DNA of 64,000 nucleotides from Tribonema minus (Eukaryota > Sar > Xanthophyceae > Tribonematales > Tribonemataceae): the NCBI GenBank assembly GCA_017506865.1, contig JAFCMP010000257.1, forward strand, positions 186,001 to 250,000, in the 5' to 3' direction. The first letter of the stretch is position 1. Each line of letters opens with the position of its first letter. The notes below the pieces were generated by a model, which saw nothing but the letters and a program-made list of their open reading frames with translations, did not search any database and had not been told where the DNA came from. This document shows positions 1-10,718 of this stretch, piece by piece. Made by a program: the position numbers and the translations under genes.

Positions 1-193
1 ACACATAGTGCGTCATGTACAGCTGCTGGTTCATCATACCTCTGAACCCTTCTGCCCTTTCACCGGCCTGAGCGCTCTCACTACATTAGTTGTAATGATT
101 TCGCCCGTGGCAACGCTGCGCCCATGTTCGTCCATAGCGCTGTATCTGTGCTGCAATCTGACTTCAACTTCAACTTCAACTGTTGGTCACCAG

Positions 194-3100
194 GCGCAAC
201 AAGGCCGGCACCGCCAAGCTGTTCCCCGAGTACCACGTCTACCTTGCGGATGGTGACAAGTTCCTCATGTGCAGCAAGCGCCGCCCCAACAACAAGACCT
301 CCAACTACATCATATCCATGCGCGCTGGCGATCTGAACCGCGGCAGTCCCAACTATCTCGGCAAGCTCAGGGCCAACTTCATCGGGACGGAGTTCCAGGT
401 AGGTGGCCATGTCTGTACCTCTATTGATGGAAATCTGAGGGGGGGGGGGGGGAATTTGGGGGTATTGGATAGGGGTTGTGCCTGGCGTTTCTGGGGGGAA
501 GCGCAGGAGCGGCTAGGTGAAGGTAGCACTCTGCGCGAGCAGTGCTCAGGTCAATATGACCGCCAGCTTATATTGTTATTGGTAGCAAAAGTGGGTTTTC
601 CGCAGTCATTGTGACTCACGTCGTTATGCTGCTGGTGCGTCCATCACCAATGGGCGTACCACCCTTCTCACAACCTGGTATTGACGGCAATTTGCCATCA
701 CAAATACAGTTTTGCACAAATGAGACATCCGGACACCTGGTCCATTGCTTCATCAACACACAGTCAACGCCTCTCTCACCAATTCTCCCCCCCCCCTCGC
801 CCCCTCCCCTCTCGGCAATGAACTTGAGCAGATCTTTGACCACGGTGCCAACCCCCGCGACCTACTGGCCGGCAACTTTGGCCACCCAGAGCAAGCGCGT
901 TCCGAGCTGGGCGTCGTTCTTTACGCCAGCAACGTTCTCGGCTCCAGGGGCCCGCGCAAGATGCAGGTGGCCATTCCCAAGATCAGAGAGGATGGTACGC
1001 CGCTGGCTTTGGCCAAGGGTACTGGGGCTGGTGCCAAGGGCACCATGCCGGTGAGTGCAAGGGTACCGTGATTCACGGAGTAAGAACCCCCCTCCTCTTG
1101 CATAAACCCCCCCCATCCTATTCTGTAGTAACTCTGAAGTATGAGACACCCCGTCTCTGTAGAGGTGTGCGTATGTGTACGCAAGACAGGGGGTAAGAAA
1201 TCTGCAACTGCATTGTAATACAGTGACATTGGGCAGAAAACGTTTTGGCATAGCCTGTTGGCTCGACTCTACCTGCCAATGTGCTTGGGGATATACGCTG
1301 GCAGAGTCAGCATCAGCACAATTTGTGTCCCCTGACTGTTTTAGCCTGCTCGTTTTTCCCATGCAGGAGGCGAACATTGTGCTGCACCTGTAAGGGGTAG
1401 TGCAGCTTCTCTGCAGTTGACCTCATGTGCTGATGTGGTACCTGCGTAGCTTGCCCCAGTTAGGGTTAGGGCAAGTCAGCCCTAGCCCTAGCCCTAACCC
1501 TGATTCTAACCACCAACCCTAAGCCTATTGCCCCTCATTGCCTCGTCCCCTCTGCAGGAGGGGGACATGATGATACCTACCAGCATCATGATGTTGCTGT
1601 ATTGGCAAACCTGCATCATCAGCCTGTAGCAACTGACCCTGACTGTAGTCCTAACCTAAACCCTGACTTCAAATGCTTACCCCCAACCCGCACCCCATCC
1701 TCCATTCCCTGCTGCAGGAGGAGGACATGATGATGCACCTCAAGAACCACAACTGCGAGACGCTCTGCTACCTCATCAACAAGCCGCCGCGGTGGAACGA
1801 TCAGGTGCGAATGCGATGACACCTGAGCACTGCTGTAGGCCTGAGCGATGCTGGGGTGAAACGACCAGGTGCAAATGTTATGACACCTGAGCAATGCTGC
1901 AGGGTGTGCTGAGAAATGCCGCAAAAGCAGTGACTGGTTGCGATGCTGCCTGAACATTGCAGCACGGGTGCTGAGTACTGCTGCAAGTACAATGATACCT
2001 GAGCACTGCTGGCGTAGCGAGTGAGCAATGCTGCCTGCAGGGCCTGTGTGATTTCACTCGTCGATGGGCAAGGTGAAAGTAAGCGACCCGAACCTAATGC
2101 TAACCTTGTGGCACCAGGAAGTGCACTATGGTGCAGTAAGTTGATGAGTGTACTTGGCTGGTATGGAGGCACATTTGTGTTGTTACAAACTCCTGTTCAA
2201 CTTGCAGTAAGGCGAAGGATGTCCATCGGACAAGGTACCTGTGCCGGTAGGATGAGCGCAAAATGTGTGGCATTAACATCAAAAAAGTTGCTGCACACTG
2301 AGTGAGCAGTAGCCTGTACATGACGCAACAGCTAGGGCAAACAGCTTACTTACCGTACCGTGCGGTCCATGCCACAAGCAATGAGTGTCAATGATGTTGG
2401 TGTTGAAAGCCATCACTGCACGTTCACCGCGCACAATTCCTCTGTCGACTCCAGCCTCAGTTAGCTGATGCCTAAAAGAGGGCTAGGATGAGGGGTTGAG
2501 TGTGATTCATGTGAGCGTTAACCTTATGCCTTAGATTTGATGCCACCACCTTGCCAGTCGGCCACCTTGCTGTCACCCTAAACATGCCGGCGGCACCTCT
2601 GACTGCCAGTGCTTACCCCTGCTGATCATCATCGCAGGTGTCCGCCTATGTTCTCAACTTCAACGGGCGCGTCACCATGGCCTCCGTCAAGAACTTCCAG
2701 CTGGTGACGCCCGATGACCACGAGACGGTGGTGCTGCAGTTTGGCCGCGTCGCCAAGGACGAGTTCACCATGGACTTCCAGTGGCCCATCACCCCCCTGC
2801 AGGTACTAACCCTAGGCTTATCTGACATGTGCCCCCCTCTTCCTGCCTTTGAATGATTGACTGTCGACCTCCGGGCCCATCACCCCCTGCAGATACGTAG
2901 GTGTCTCTGGCACTTGTCCCCACACCCTACCCCGCGTTCAACAGATTTCACTGTAGGCTTTCAGTGGCCAAGCACCCCCCTGCAGGCACGTAGGTAACCC
3001 TGATGCTTGTCTGCATGTTGTGCTTGTGCCTTCAAGTGCTGCGCTCTCCTGCGTCAACCGCTGAGACTGCGTACAAGTGTTGTGGAAGCCCCCGTGAATC

Positions 3101-3927
3101 GGCCTCAGGTCTGGTGCTGATGTTTTGCCTCTTCGTTAGGCTAATTGTGTCTGGTAGGGCTGCCAAGGCCCACTACTATGAAGTGGGTCATCCAGTTGCC
3201 CCCCTGATGTCAACCTTGTTATGGGTGAGACAGATGAAATGGTTGTGCTTTATGACCAGTGCTTCGCTGACCCTAAGCCTGGGTGCTTCAAATCACGGTA
3301 AACAAGTAAATGCTGGTGCCACTTTGCCCACTGCACCTTGCCCACTGTAGCAAGAGTTAGGGTCGAAGACCATGGGTAATGTGAATATTAGCAGGCACGA
3401 GTCAATGATCAGCCTCTGTGTTCAGCTGTCAGCAGCGGCGCCTTCAAAGCGACCATGTATGCTGACAGCCGCTGGGTGATCATTGCAACTTTTGTTCACC
3501 GGCAAACCACACTGGTATTGACACATTTGTCTCATGCAGCCTAGAACCTGCATGAGCACGTGTACTTCGAAGTATCAGTCAGTTACCTTACAACACTGAA
3601 TCCACTTGCATTTTGAAGCCTTTCATGCGCTCCGCAGGGGCGGGCAGACGCTGACCAATGTTGAGGAGTTGAGTTTGATTGAGAAATGTATAAAAGGCCA
3701 GTTGCTGAGCATTGTTGAGCGTAGATAGCTTCATTCCGCCGCTTGCAAGGAGCTGTCATGTGGCCGAGCAATGCTGCTCAAATAAACAAAGCGCACTTAC
3801 ACATCACAAACATTGGCAGTCAGCGCTGTGCTCATCAACCTTGCTTGTCCTTGTTGTGTTTGTCATCCCTCATCAGGCATTTGCCATCACGCTCAGCAGC
3901 TTCGACTCCAAGATTGCCTGTGACTGA
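194..3927 (+). CDS. Tubby-like protein, C-terminal tubby domain (5' end outside or unseen)
   Basis: Five exons join in frame: 194-398, 832-1050, 1718-1804, 2638-2802 and 3877-3927, giving 241 residues of the tubby phosphoinositide-binding domain. Visible family motifs are NYIISMRAGDL and YLGKLRANFIGTEFQ in the first exon, LYASNVLGSRGPRKM in the second, LNFNGRVTMASVKNFQLV in the fourth and the invariant tail AFAITLSSFDSKIACD before TGA. All introns are GT-AG and phase 0. The first listed exon starts at a CAG acceptor at 192-193; the N-terminal part of the protein must come from exons upstream that I cannot identify. Tubby proteins bind PIP2 at membranes and act in ciliary trafficking or signalling in many eukaryotes; the role here is inferred from the family only. 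Introns 2, 3 and 4 hold decayed copies of exon edges (see findings). Confidence 0.9.
1358..1585 (+). repeat. Decayed copies of tubby exon 3 acceptor edge
   Basis: Two segments, at about 1358-1392 and 1548-1585, resemble the real acceptor and start of exon 3 (1710-1745). Each has a GCAG acceptor followed by a GAGGxGGACAT-like stretch. Both have drifted and neither keeps a usable exon reading. Confidence 0.7.
1850..1895 (+). repeat. Decayed copy of tubby exon 3 donor edge
   Basis: The exon 3 end with its donor and the first intron bases (about 1792-1835) is repeated at 1850-1895. Both have GTGxAACGAxCAGGTGC followed by ATGACACCTGAGCA. Confidence 0.75.
2862..3016 (+). repeat. Decayed copies of tubby exon 4 donor edge
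   Basis: The exon 4 tail plus donor (about 2762-2830) recurs at about 2862-2910 and 2943-3016. The second copy keeps the order TTCAGTGGCC, CACCCCCCTGCAGG, then CCCTGATGCTTGTCTG. The copies are clearly worn. Confidence 0.7.
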
Positions 3928-6243
3928 GGGAGCAGTTAGCAAAAGCGACGGCACCAATGGAGAATTTCCCCCAATTGTGTGGCATAGTAGGGTAGGAAGC
4001 AGTGGCACAATGACTAGACCAAAGTGCGCGTTAACACATGTGCTATGGTGCAAGCACCTGTGTGTTGTCAGGGCTGGTTTGATCGGTACCCCCGCGTTTG
4101 TGAGTTTGCCATGGTGTAAATGTAAATGCAGCACTCTGTCAAAGCGGCCATGTCATTCAAAAAAAGCAGTTTATGTTGCCACTTTGTGATGCTTGCTGCA
4201 CTGCCGTCTGTCACCCCAACTCATGCCTTGATGCCCAGTAATTTACACATACCTAATACCATGCCCACACATTCAGAGCCTGATGCCAGTGCTCAAACTC
4301 AGCAGCCATGAAACTGTATGTGTGCAGCCATACACGTGTTTGCCTCTGTGTCAAATGCAGACTGGGTGCAAATTGGCGCTGCAATTGCTTAAAACTAAAA
4401 GTGAGCCCTCAGGGACATGTGACAGAGCTCGTGTTGTTTCGTTTTTGCAACATTTGCTGCCCCTACTCAAAGCATTACACATCGAATCACAGCAAGAGAC
4501 CGCTACTGCTTGGAGTTCAGACACGGAGGTTGTATGCAAGCCAACCTCTTGGTGCTGCCTGATTGTCGTCTTTGATAAGCCTGTCTGTGACCATGAGTAA
4601 TCACACATAGTCCATTGTGGTGAAAGCAGTGCAACTGGAAAACCGAGTGAGCATTCTGCTGTGCCTGAGATGCGACAGATACAGCCACATGGACCCAATG
4701 ACCGCGTTGCGCAATATACTAAGACATGCACTACAGCCGGATGTGATTCAGGCAACAGCCTGTGCATGAACAGCAGAACATCTGATATTACAGCAATTTG
4801 GTGCACGCAAGCTCAAACCAGTGCGCAAACTTCAACAACCCAGATCAAGGCACACAGCAGCATGCACCAAAGGCACACAACGGTGGGTCATCATGCAATG
4901 AGGATATTCGTTTCATTGCGCGTGCCATATGCTTGACGCGTGATCGCCAAGCCTTGCCGACAAGTCTTAGTGCACAGCACCTCACATCAGCATCTACACA
5001 GCGTACAGTGTGCATGTGGGCTAGATACACTAGTGTAGTTAGATGTCACCTGTCCTGCTCAAGCACACAGGAGAGATGTGACATATTCGCATGTCCTCAT
5101 TTCAAAAACACATGCGCTCTGAACGTGGGAGCTGTACCGCCGACGACAACACTACCGCAGCCAGGCGACCTGCATACCTGCAGTCGCTTAGGCCACAGGC
5201 CATCATGTACACATGTATTGCAATCCAGGACGACTGGACGCACCATATATCCCTCTTTTTACTAGTGGGGTTAGGCCCCCTGCCTGCATGTACTAGTATG
5301 TATGCCGATGTAACGCAGTGGGGGAGACGGCTGTGCCAGGTGGAGATGGTGGTTTGACTATTGTACGTTGTACAGCGTGCACATGACACACTAGCATCTG
5401 CTCTGTGACCAAGCCCTGCACTCGCGTGTTAGTCACGGTGCTCCATGCACTGAGCACTCAATGGCGACGATCATCCAATATGTCGTACTGTGACCAGGCC
5501 ATGGTACATGTGGAAGCAAGTGCCATGCTGACCATTCCCTCTTGGTAGCATAAGGACATTTGCAAGTGGAAGCGGATTGCGGTCATGACAAGGGTGTCAT
5601 CAGCTGCTGTCGAGACCCAGGGCTTCTTTGACGAGACGCAGGCTGGGGTTGATGCCAGGATGCGGCAGGCCATCATCATCGTGGCTCACAAAGTGGTACA
5701 CTACTTTGCCCTGTCAGCAGTGAACATCAGCAGAAAACAGCTTGAAGATATTAGCACCGGCAGGTTTTTACACTCTGCATCATCATGATTCATGTGCCAT
5801 CACAGGTGCTATTACACGGGTGGTCGGTGTTGTTGCCAAGAGCAAGTACTTTGAAGGGCAACCGTGCTGAACATCGTAAGAGCAACGGTGCACATGTGAG
5901 TATTTTGGCGGAGAAGTAGTCTGCCTGAAAGGCCTTTGTGCCCCGAAGATCATGCATGCGTGTGCAGCAGGTGGTACATACTTCATGGCAGGCCAGGTCG
6001 TCTGGATAAAGAGTGGCGCACAATTTGAGGCAAAAGTTTGATGCTGCCAGTGTAAATTTACACAATGCTTCTCGTCGTCAGGCAATGCGGTTGAACACAC
6101 TTCGAAAGTGAAATATGAGCCAAAACATGTTGAAAGATCCGTTGTTTGTGAGCCGCCACGCAGGTTCCATTGGGGCCGCAGCTGATGCGTGTATGCCCAA
6201 ACCCTGACCCTGACCCTAAGCTGAGGGCTTGCACGCCGCTCAC
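3928..6243. other. Intergenic stretch between tubby-like and peroxiredoxin-like genes
   Basis: No conserved gene was recognised. Many short open frames occur on both strands without family resemblance. The only stretch that looks protein-like is at 5549-5788 and is listed separately. Interspersed CCCTGA/CCCTAA units lie at 6199-6222 beside the peroxiredoxin donor. The missing last exon of the peroxiredoxin-like gene should lie in this region. Confidence 0.5.
5549..5788 (+). CDS. Orphan exon-like open frame, function unknown
   Basis: An open frame of about 80 codons runs from a TAG to a TGA and reads as plausible protein (CKWKRIAVMTRV, then ETQGFFDETQAGVDARMRQA). An AG at 5553-5554 could be an acceptor. 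I found no partner exon and no family. It could be an exon of an unrecognised gene or chance. Confidence 0.25.
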   Translation, partial: HKDICKWKRIAVMTRVSSAAVETQGFFDETQAGVDARMRQAIIIVAHKVVHYFALSAVNISRKQLEDISTGRFLHSASS

Positions 6244-7464
6244 CTGCTCATCGACGACAACGCATCCACAGTTGCCAGCGGGCATGGGGGGATGCCCCTT
6301 CTGAAATATCTCCACCTTGTCAAAGAAGGCCCCCATATCAAACGTGCCAACGAACTGCTCAATGACAGTGCGTCCCGGGTCGCTCAAGAGGGGATACCCA
6401 ATGCCCAGCTTGTCTTTGAAGGCCTTGTTCTGGAACGGCCAGTCATGAGACACACCCAGGACCTTGATGTCGCTGTGGTTCTCGGAAATGTCCTTGAGGC
6501 TGGTGAGCTGAAACTCAGGGCCGCCCAGTGCATCCCCGCTGCTCATCGCAGCAGTCAAGCAGAACGAGTAGAGTCAAGAGCGTGGAGCTGTTGATTTGGG
6601 CGAAGAGTGTCCTTCTGAATTATACAGACATACATTTGTGTTGATCGTACGTACGTATGTGCGCGCGGTGTGCGTGCATTCCGCAAATCCGACAAGAGCC
6701 ACAGATAAGAGGCAGCAGTGCTCTGCTGAGTACAGATTCGTCGTGCACTCAAGTGTTTGTCCAAAACGCCCCACTGCGCCGCCCCGCATTTACAACGGCT
6801 CCACTTGCCAGGTCACAATGCGAGTTGCTGGTATTGACAATGTTTTTGTGATCGCTGAGTCCGCAACAGTTGATAGAAGAGCTCAGAGCAATTGGTCGCC
6901 GAAGGCTGGTGTGTAGCACCCCTAATTAATATGTAGTGTAAATGCTGTGGGATGGTGGCAGCCCAAGGCAACAAATTTCCAGTGGCGTGGCAGTTGTTAT
7001 CTGTGAGTTCTCCAGGAGGCCGAAGCAATAATATCCGAAGGGACAAATAGCACTGAAAAGTGTGAATTGCTGCCCCAAGTGGTGAGCAAATTCGGTGAAC
7101 CACAGCGATCTTCGAGTGGCTGCAAACAAGATTATAATGATCCGCTCCTCAAAAACAGCATGTCGCTTCCTCAGTGAGATTATGGTGATTGCAGTAGGAA
7201 GTTTGCCTGTATAGCTTCAAGGTTGTCTGAGAAGGACGCTGGAGGCACTCAACGATGGACATGAAGCAAGCAGTAGCCGAATGCCAGCTGACATTTTTGC
7301 GACGAAGCACCAGACCAGCACGCATGATTTTGGCCGTACCTGAACGCATTGGTAAAGAAGGCTAGCACCACCTTGTGACCTTGCAAGCTGCTGAGCGTGA
7401 CATTAGTCATGTCGTCGCTAACCAGGGTAAACTCAGGTGCCGGGTCGCTTTCTTTCACGGGCAT
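6244..7464 (-). CDS. Peroxiredoxin-like (AhpC/TSA fold) protein lacking the peroxidatic Cys; 3' end not found
   Basis: Exon 1 is complement(7340-7464), starting at ATG with MPVKESDPAPEFTL, the usual start of this family. Exon 2 is complement(6244-6538). They join phase 2 to phase 1 across an intron of about 800 nt, giving 140 residues. The thioredoxin-fold blocks are clear: KVVLAFFTNAF, IKVLGVSHDWPFQNKAF, GIGYPLLSDPGRTVIEQFV. In active peroxiredoxins the block AF(S/T)PxC follows; here it reads AFSGDALGG, so Ala stands near residue 45 where Cys is expected. A Cys pair (NCGC) sits near residue 133. Exon 2 ends at a good donor (GTGAGC); the last exon was not found. An upstream exon is possible, since an acceptor-like CAG lies near 7479. 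It is either a redox-dead homologue or a gene with an unseen micro-exon. Confidence 0.75.
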
Positions 7465-8193
7465 GACGTCTGCAGCTTCTGCTGTGTGTGAACAGGTAGG
7501 CGCCTTCCCACTCCCAAACAACGGCACTTGAGTCCAGCGATCAATGATACAAGGCTGATGGCAACGCAGAGGTCACCAGCTGGGGCACTATTGTTTGCAG
7601 GTCAACGGCAAGGTTCAATGCGCGAAGTTCAACTGCAACCGTAGACAGTGAGGCACGCGCTGCAGTGCAGCCGTTAACAGATCCTGAGTGCATGAGGCAT
7701 CAACTATCAACCAGCGCTCTGGCACCCCCCTTATCGTCTTGAACAAAGCAGTCAGCTCGCTGGACGGTGTTGTTGTATAGACACGTCGTGATGACATATC
7801 GGCATGTCCAGATATGTGTCTCATGGACGCAAATGTGGTGGCAAGACCAACAAATCGAAGACAGTTCTGTTTTATTTGCCATGTATTCACTGAGTGCAGC
7901 AAGCCAGCAAAACAGACGGACAGGTTGACTCAAACGAGCGTGCCTCCGCTCACGCATCATGCAAAACTTGATCTGGTTTCATATTATCTCTCGTCGAAAA
8001 AGCCATCACACACGCTGCTTCAAATACCTCAGGTTTGCATGAACACAGTTGAACGGACTGTGCCTGTGCGCAGCGTCTCAATGAGCAGACGCCGATCTGC
8101 CTGTGCCCCTACTAACATTATTGCAGCAGTGTTCTGACATGTATCTGCAATGCAGAACAGACGAGTGCGGCTGCTGCGCCAGGCACTTTGTAC
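7465..8193. other. Gap between two minus-strand genes
   Basis: Upstream side of the peroxiredoxin-like gene and downstream side of the 8194-8712 gene. No conserved frame, RNA gene or repeat array was recognised. It should hold the 5' region of the former and the 3' UTR of the latter. Confidence 0.4.
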
Positions 8194-8712
8194 TCAGAGA
8201 CGCTCCTCCTTCAACTCGTCGTACAGATCCATAATGACGCCCATATTCTTTTTGTTGAGCCGTGCGCCGCGCGCGCGCATGCGGTCGGGCACAGCCTTGA
8301 GCAGCTCCTTCATGAAACTCGCATCAATCTCATCGCCGTCGCCGCGCGCCGCCGCCTCCCCCACCATGGCAATGCACAGCAGCAGGTAGCGCATGTCCGA
8401 GTGCATGCGCTCGCAGCGGGTCTGCGCGTCCACCGCCTTGTACAGCATCACCGCGCACGCGCTGCGCCCGAGCAGCTCATCGCGTATTGCCTCATCGGTC
8501 CACGTCACGGGCAGCGGCAGCTTGTTCAACTTGAAGTTGACGGCGCGTACGAGTTCATCGCCCATCATGTGGACGTAGCCCCTGCGCGCGCTGCCACAGC
8601 CCAAGCCCAGCTGCGGCAGGGCTACGAGATTGTAGGCGATGAGCGTTGCGGCCACCTCCTCACGCTGCCGCGTGCTGCGCTTGGTGAGGGTGCTGACAAA
8701 GAGCTTCAGCAT
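8194..8712 (-). CDS. Hypothetical protein, 172 residues, alpha-rich
   Basis: A clean frame starts at ATG (8712) with MLKLFVSTLTKRSTRQREEV and ends in a charged tail, DLYDELKEERL. Codon use is strongly biased to G/C third positions, unlike the flanks, which supports it as real coding DNA. It has no signal peptide or membrane segment; the sequence suggests stacked amphipathic helices. The frame stays open upstream of ATG to two CAG acceptors near 8738-8750, so this could also be the last exon of a longer gene. I do not recognise the family. Confidence 0.6.
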   Translation of the reverse strand: MLKLFVSTLTKRSTRQREEVAATLIAYNLVALPQLGLGCGSARRGYVHMMGDELVRAVNFKLNKLPLPVTWTDEAIRDELLGRSACAVMLYKAVDAQTRCERMHSDMRYLLLCIAMVGEAAARGDGDEIDASFMKELLKAVPDRMRARGARLNKKNMGVIMDLYDELKEERL

Positions 8713-9127
8713 GGAACGGGCAGGAGCGTTACCGATGTCAACTGCAACTGCAACTTTACCCCAAAGACATTGATCAGAATCTACGTCAAAAACGGGTATT
8801 ATGGTACTTCAACTTCTGCTTCAACTATGTCTGAGTCACAACATGTTGAGTGCTCCCTGGCACATGTCATGATGTCATCTAGACGACTATGTCGCGGCTG
8901 GGGGGTACATTAGAGCCCTGCACTGAAGTCAGTTCCGTGGTTTTGTTTCATCGCAGGCCTTGGTGTGTAATGCGAGCTGGGCCTGACCAATCACTGGAAG
9001 GGCAGTTAGCTTGAGTAACGTAGCTCAGGTAGCATACCATAGGAGACATTGATTCCTGTGCACAGCTGCACTTCTGCTTCTACCTTCTACCTTGCCAGTT
9101 GCCCTCCAGCAAGGTAGCTATTGGCAA

Positions 9128-9262
9128 GTGTGCGCCCAGGTGGTCAATGCAACGCATTTCGACCTGTACGACAATACAATACAGGTCGAAATGCGTTGCA
9201 TTGACCACCTGGACAATACAATACAGGTCGAAATGCGTTGCATTGACCACCTGGGCGCACAC
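9128..9262. repeat. 41-bp inverted repeat with a third, internal copy
   Basis: Left arm 9128-9168 and right arm 9222-9262 are exact reverse complements. A second copy of 33 nt of the right arm sits at 9180-9212, so the left arm can pair with either. The loop to the near copy is only 11 nt. The two right-hand copies are direct repeats joined by ACAATACAATAC-type spacers. Confidence 0.95.
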
Positions 9263-9561
9263 AAGCAGGTTGTAGGACTGCATGTCGCTGTTCTTGAGCT
9301 AAACCAGGACCCCCAGCCTCCTCCCTTGACGCGCCAGTAGGACACCTGGTGAGACGTGCCTTGCGTTCCCATTGTGTCAGCCACATCACTTTCTGGAAGA
9401 TGATCCGTCTGACTGTCACTTCCCGCTTGCTACAACATCCTGTATGACAGCATAGCATGGTAGCCTGATTCAGTCGCAACATGCCTCTCATACTTGACAT
9501 TGCCCAGACGACATACATCTAGTTCACCTCTGCTAGCTAGAAACCCTGTCGTCTGGACGAC

Positions 9562-9625
9562 TATATCACAACAATTTTCCAGAATTATGTCGCGACAATT
9601 TTCCAGAACCATGTCGCAACATGAT
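9562..9625 (+). repeat. 24-bp short tandem repeat, 2.5 units
   Basis: Units start at 9562, 9586 and 9610 and share ATxTCxCxACAATTTTCCAG. The third unit is partial. Confidence 0.8.
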
Positions 9626-10032
9626 GTCACATAATGTGATGGAACTCAAGGGTCACGTTTCTTGATTTTATTTAAGAAGTTATCGTCTTTGAAGATTCCA
9701 TTGGGGTTTCAAGTGGGGTGTGTGTGGGCCACCAATTCCACTTTTGTGCCCTCGTCTCCGTATGGTGCGAAACAAGAAATGAGCGGGGCACCTAGGCCCA
9801 TCGCTCACCGCAGCTTCATGGACGAGCAGCAATAGCTGCATTTTTTAGCTGCATTTTCTTTTCAGAGGGCAGACAGCAGTTGCATCACGGTGCCTTGCCA
9901 GCGCGCCGTGGATGGCAGTCCATTAACAACATCACCTCCACGAGAGCAACGCGTGCTGTGCCGAGCTCGTACATTTCATCACGCTGCTAGTATCTCAAGG
10001 CTGTCGCAGCAGGTGCTTAATAATAATGAAAA

Positions 10033-10069
10033 ACGAATCAAAAAGATCATTGAGCTCTAGGTGACAAGG
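10033..10069 (+). repeat. Dispersed 37-bp repeat, copy 1
   Basis: ACGAATCAAAAAGAT followed by TGAGCTCTAGGTGACAAGG is shared with 51819-51855 at 35 of 37 positions. Flanks differ, so this is a short dispersed element of unknown nature. Confidence 0.8.
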
Positions 10070-10320
10070 GATGGTTAGCCGCAAGTGCCTTCCACCAATA
10101 ACCGTGGTCGCCGCTGCTGCAGTCATTGGCCACGAGTCAAACAGTGCCACCATAACCACAGTAGACAAAAAGACTTCTGTGTGCAAGCTTTTTATGATAT
10201 GTACATACATAGAAGCACACGTGCAATCGCTGCAACACACCGTGACTGCGAGAGCGTGCTTGTACCAGCCATCATCGAGCTCAGCGAAGACAATTGCTCC
10301 AAGGACGCTGAGATTTCTAG

Positions 10321-10718
10321 GCTGGATCAGCTCCCATGAAGGCTGGACCTACGTTTGTGAGCGTCGTTAACAATTGCCGGAAACATATTTGTTCCATTGC
10401 CTGTGGCAGCTTGAGCTTTCGGCCGCGGCGCAACAAGAGCACATGGTTTGAGCAAATGGGACCTCACAACAAGCACATAAAGGATTTGTGTCGTCGTGCA
10501 AAGACGCAACAATCGACCTGCTTTGCAGGTCTTTGGGCCTGCGGCCTGCGGCTGCGGGGTCGCAAAAGAGGTCGATTGTTGCGGAGTGATGGTCTTCACA
10601 CGACGACACAAATCCTTTATCTGCTTAGCGCGCCGCAGCCGAAGGCCAATGGAACAATATGTGTTTGCGGCCACGACGCTCAAACGTAGGTCCAGCCTTC
10701 ATGAGGAGCTGATCCAGC
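10321..10718. repeat. Long imperfect palindrome (foldback element or inverted exon copy)
   Basis: Both ends begin with GCTGGATCAGCTCC read inward and continue as inverted copies through ATGAAGGCTGGACC and AAAGGATTTGTGTCGTCGTG to GCAACAATCGACCT. The arms are about 185 nt and differ by small indels and substitutions; the centre is G/C-rich. Right arm read on the minus strand stays open (KQIKDLCRRVKT), so the source could be coding. No target-site duplication is evident. A foldback DNA element and an inverted duplication of a gene piece both fit. Confidence 0.75.

Noticed and set aside
8188-8913. 241-residue plus-strand frame
   Set aside because: Shadow of the minus-strand 172-residue gene, which has the better codon bias and a proper ATG.
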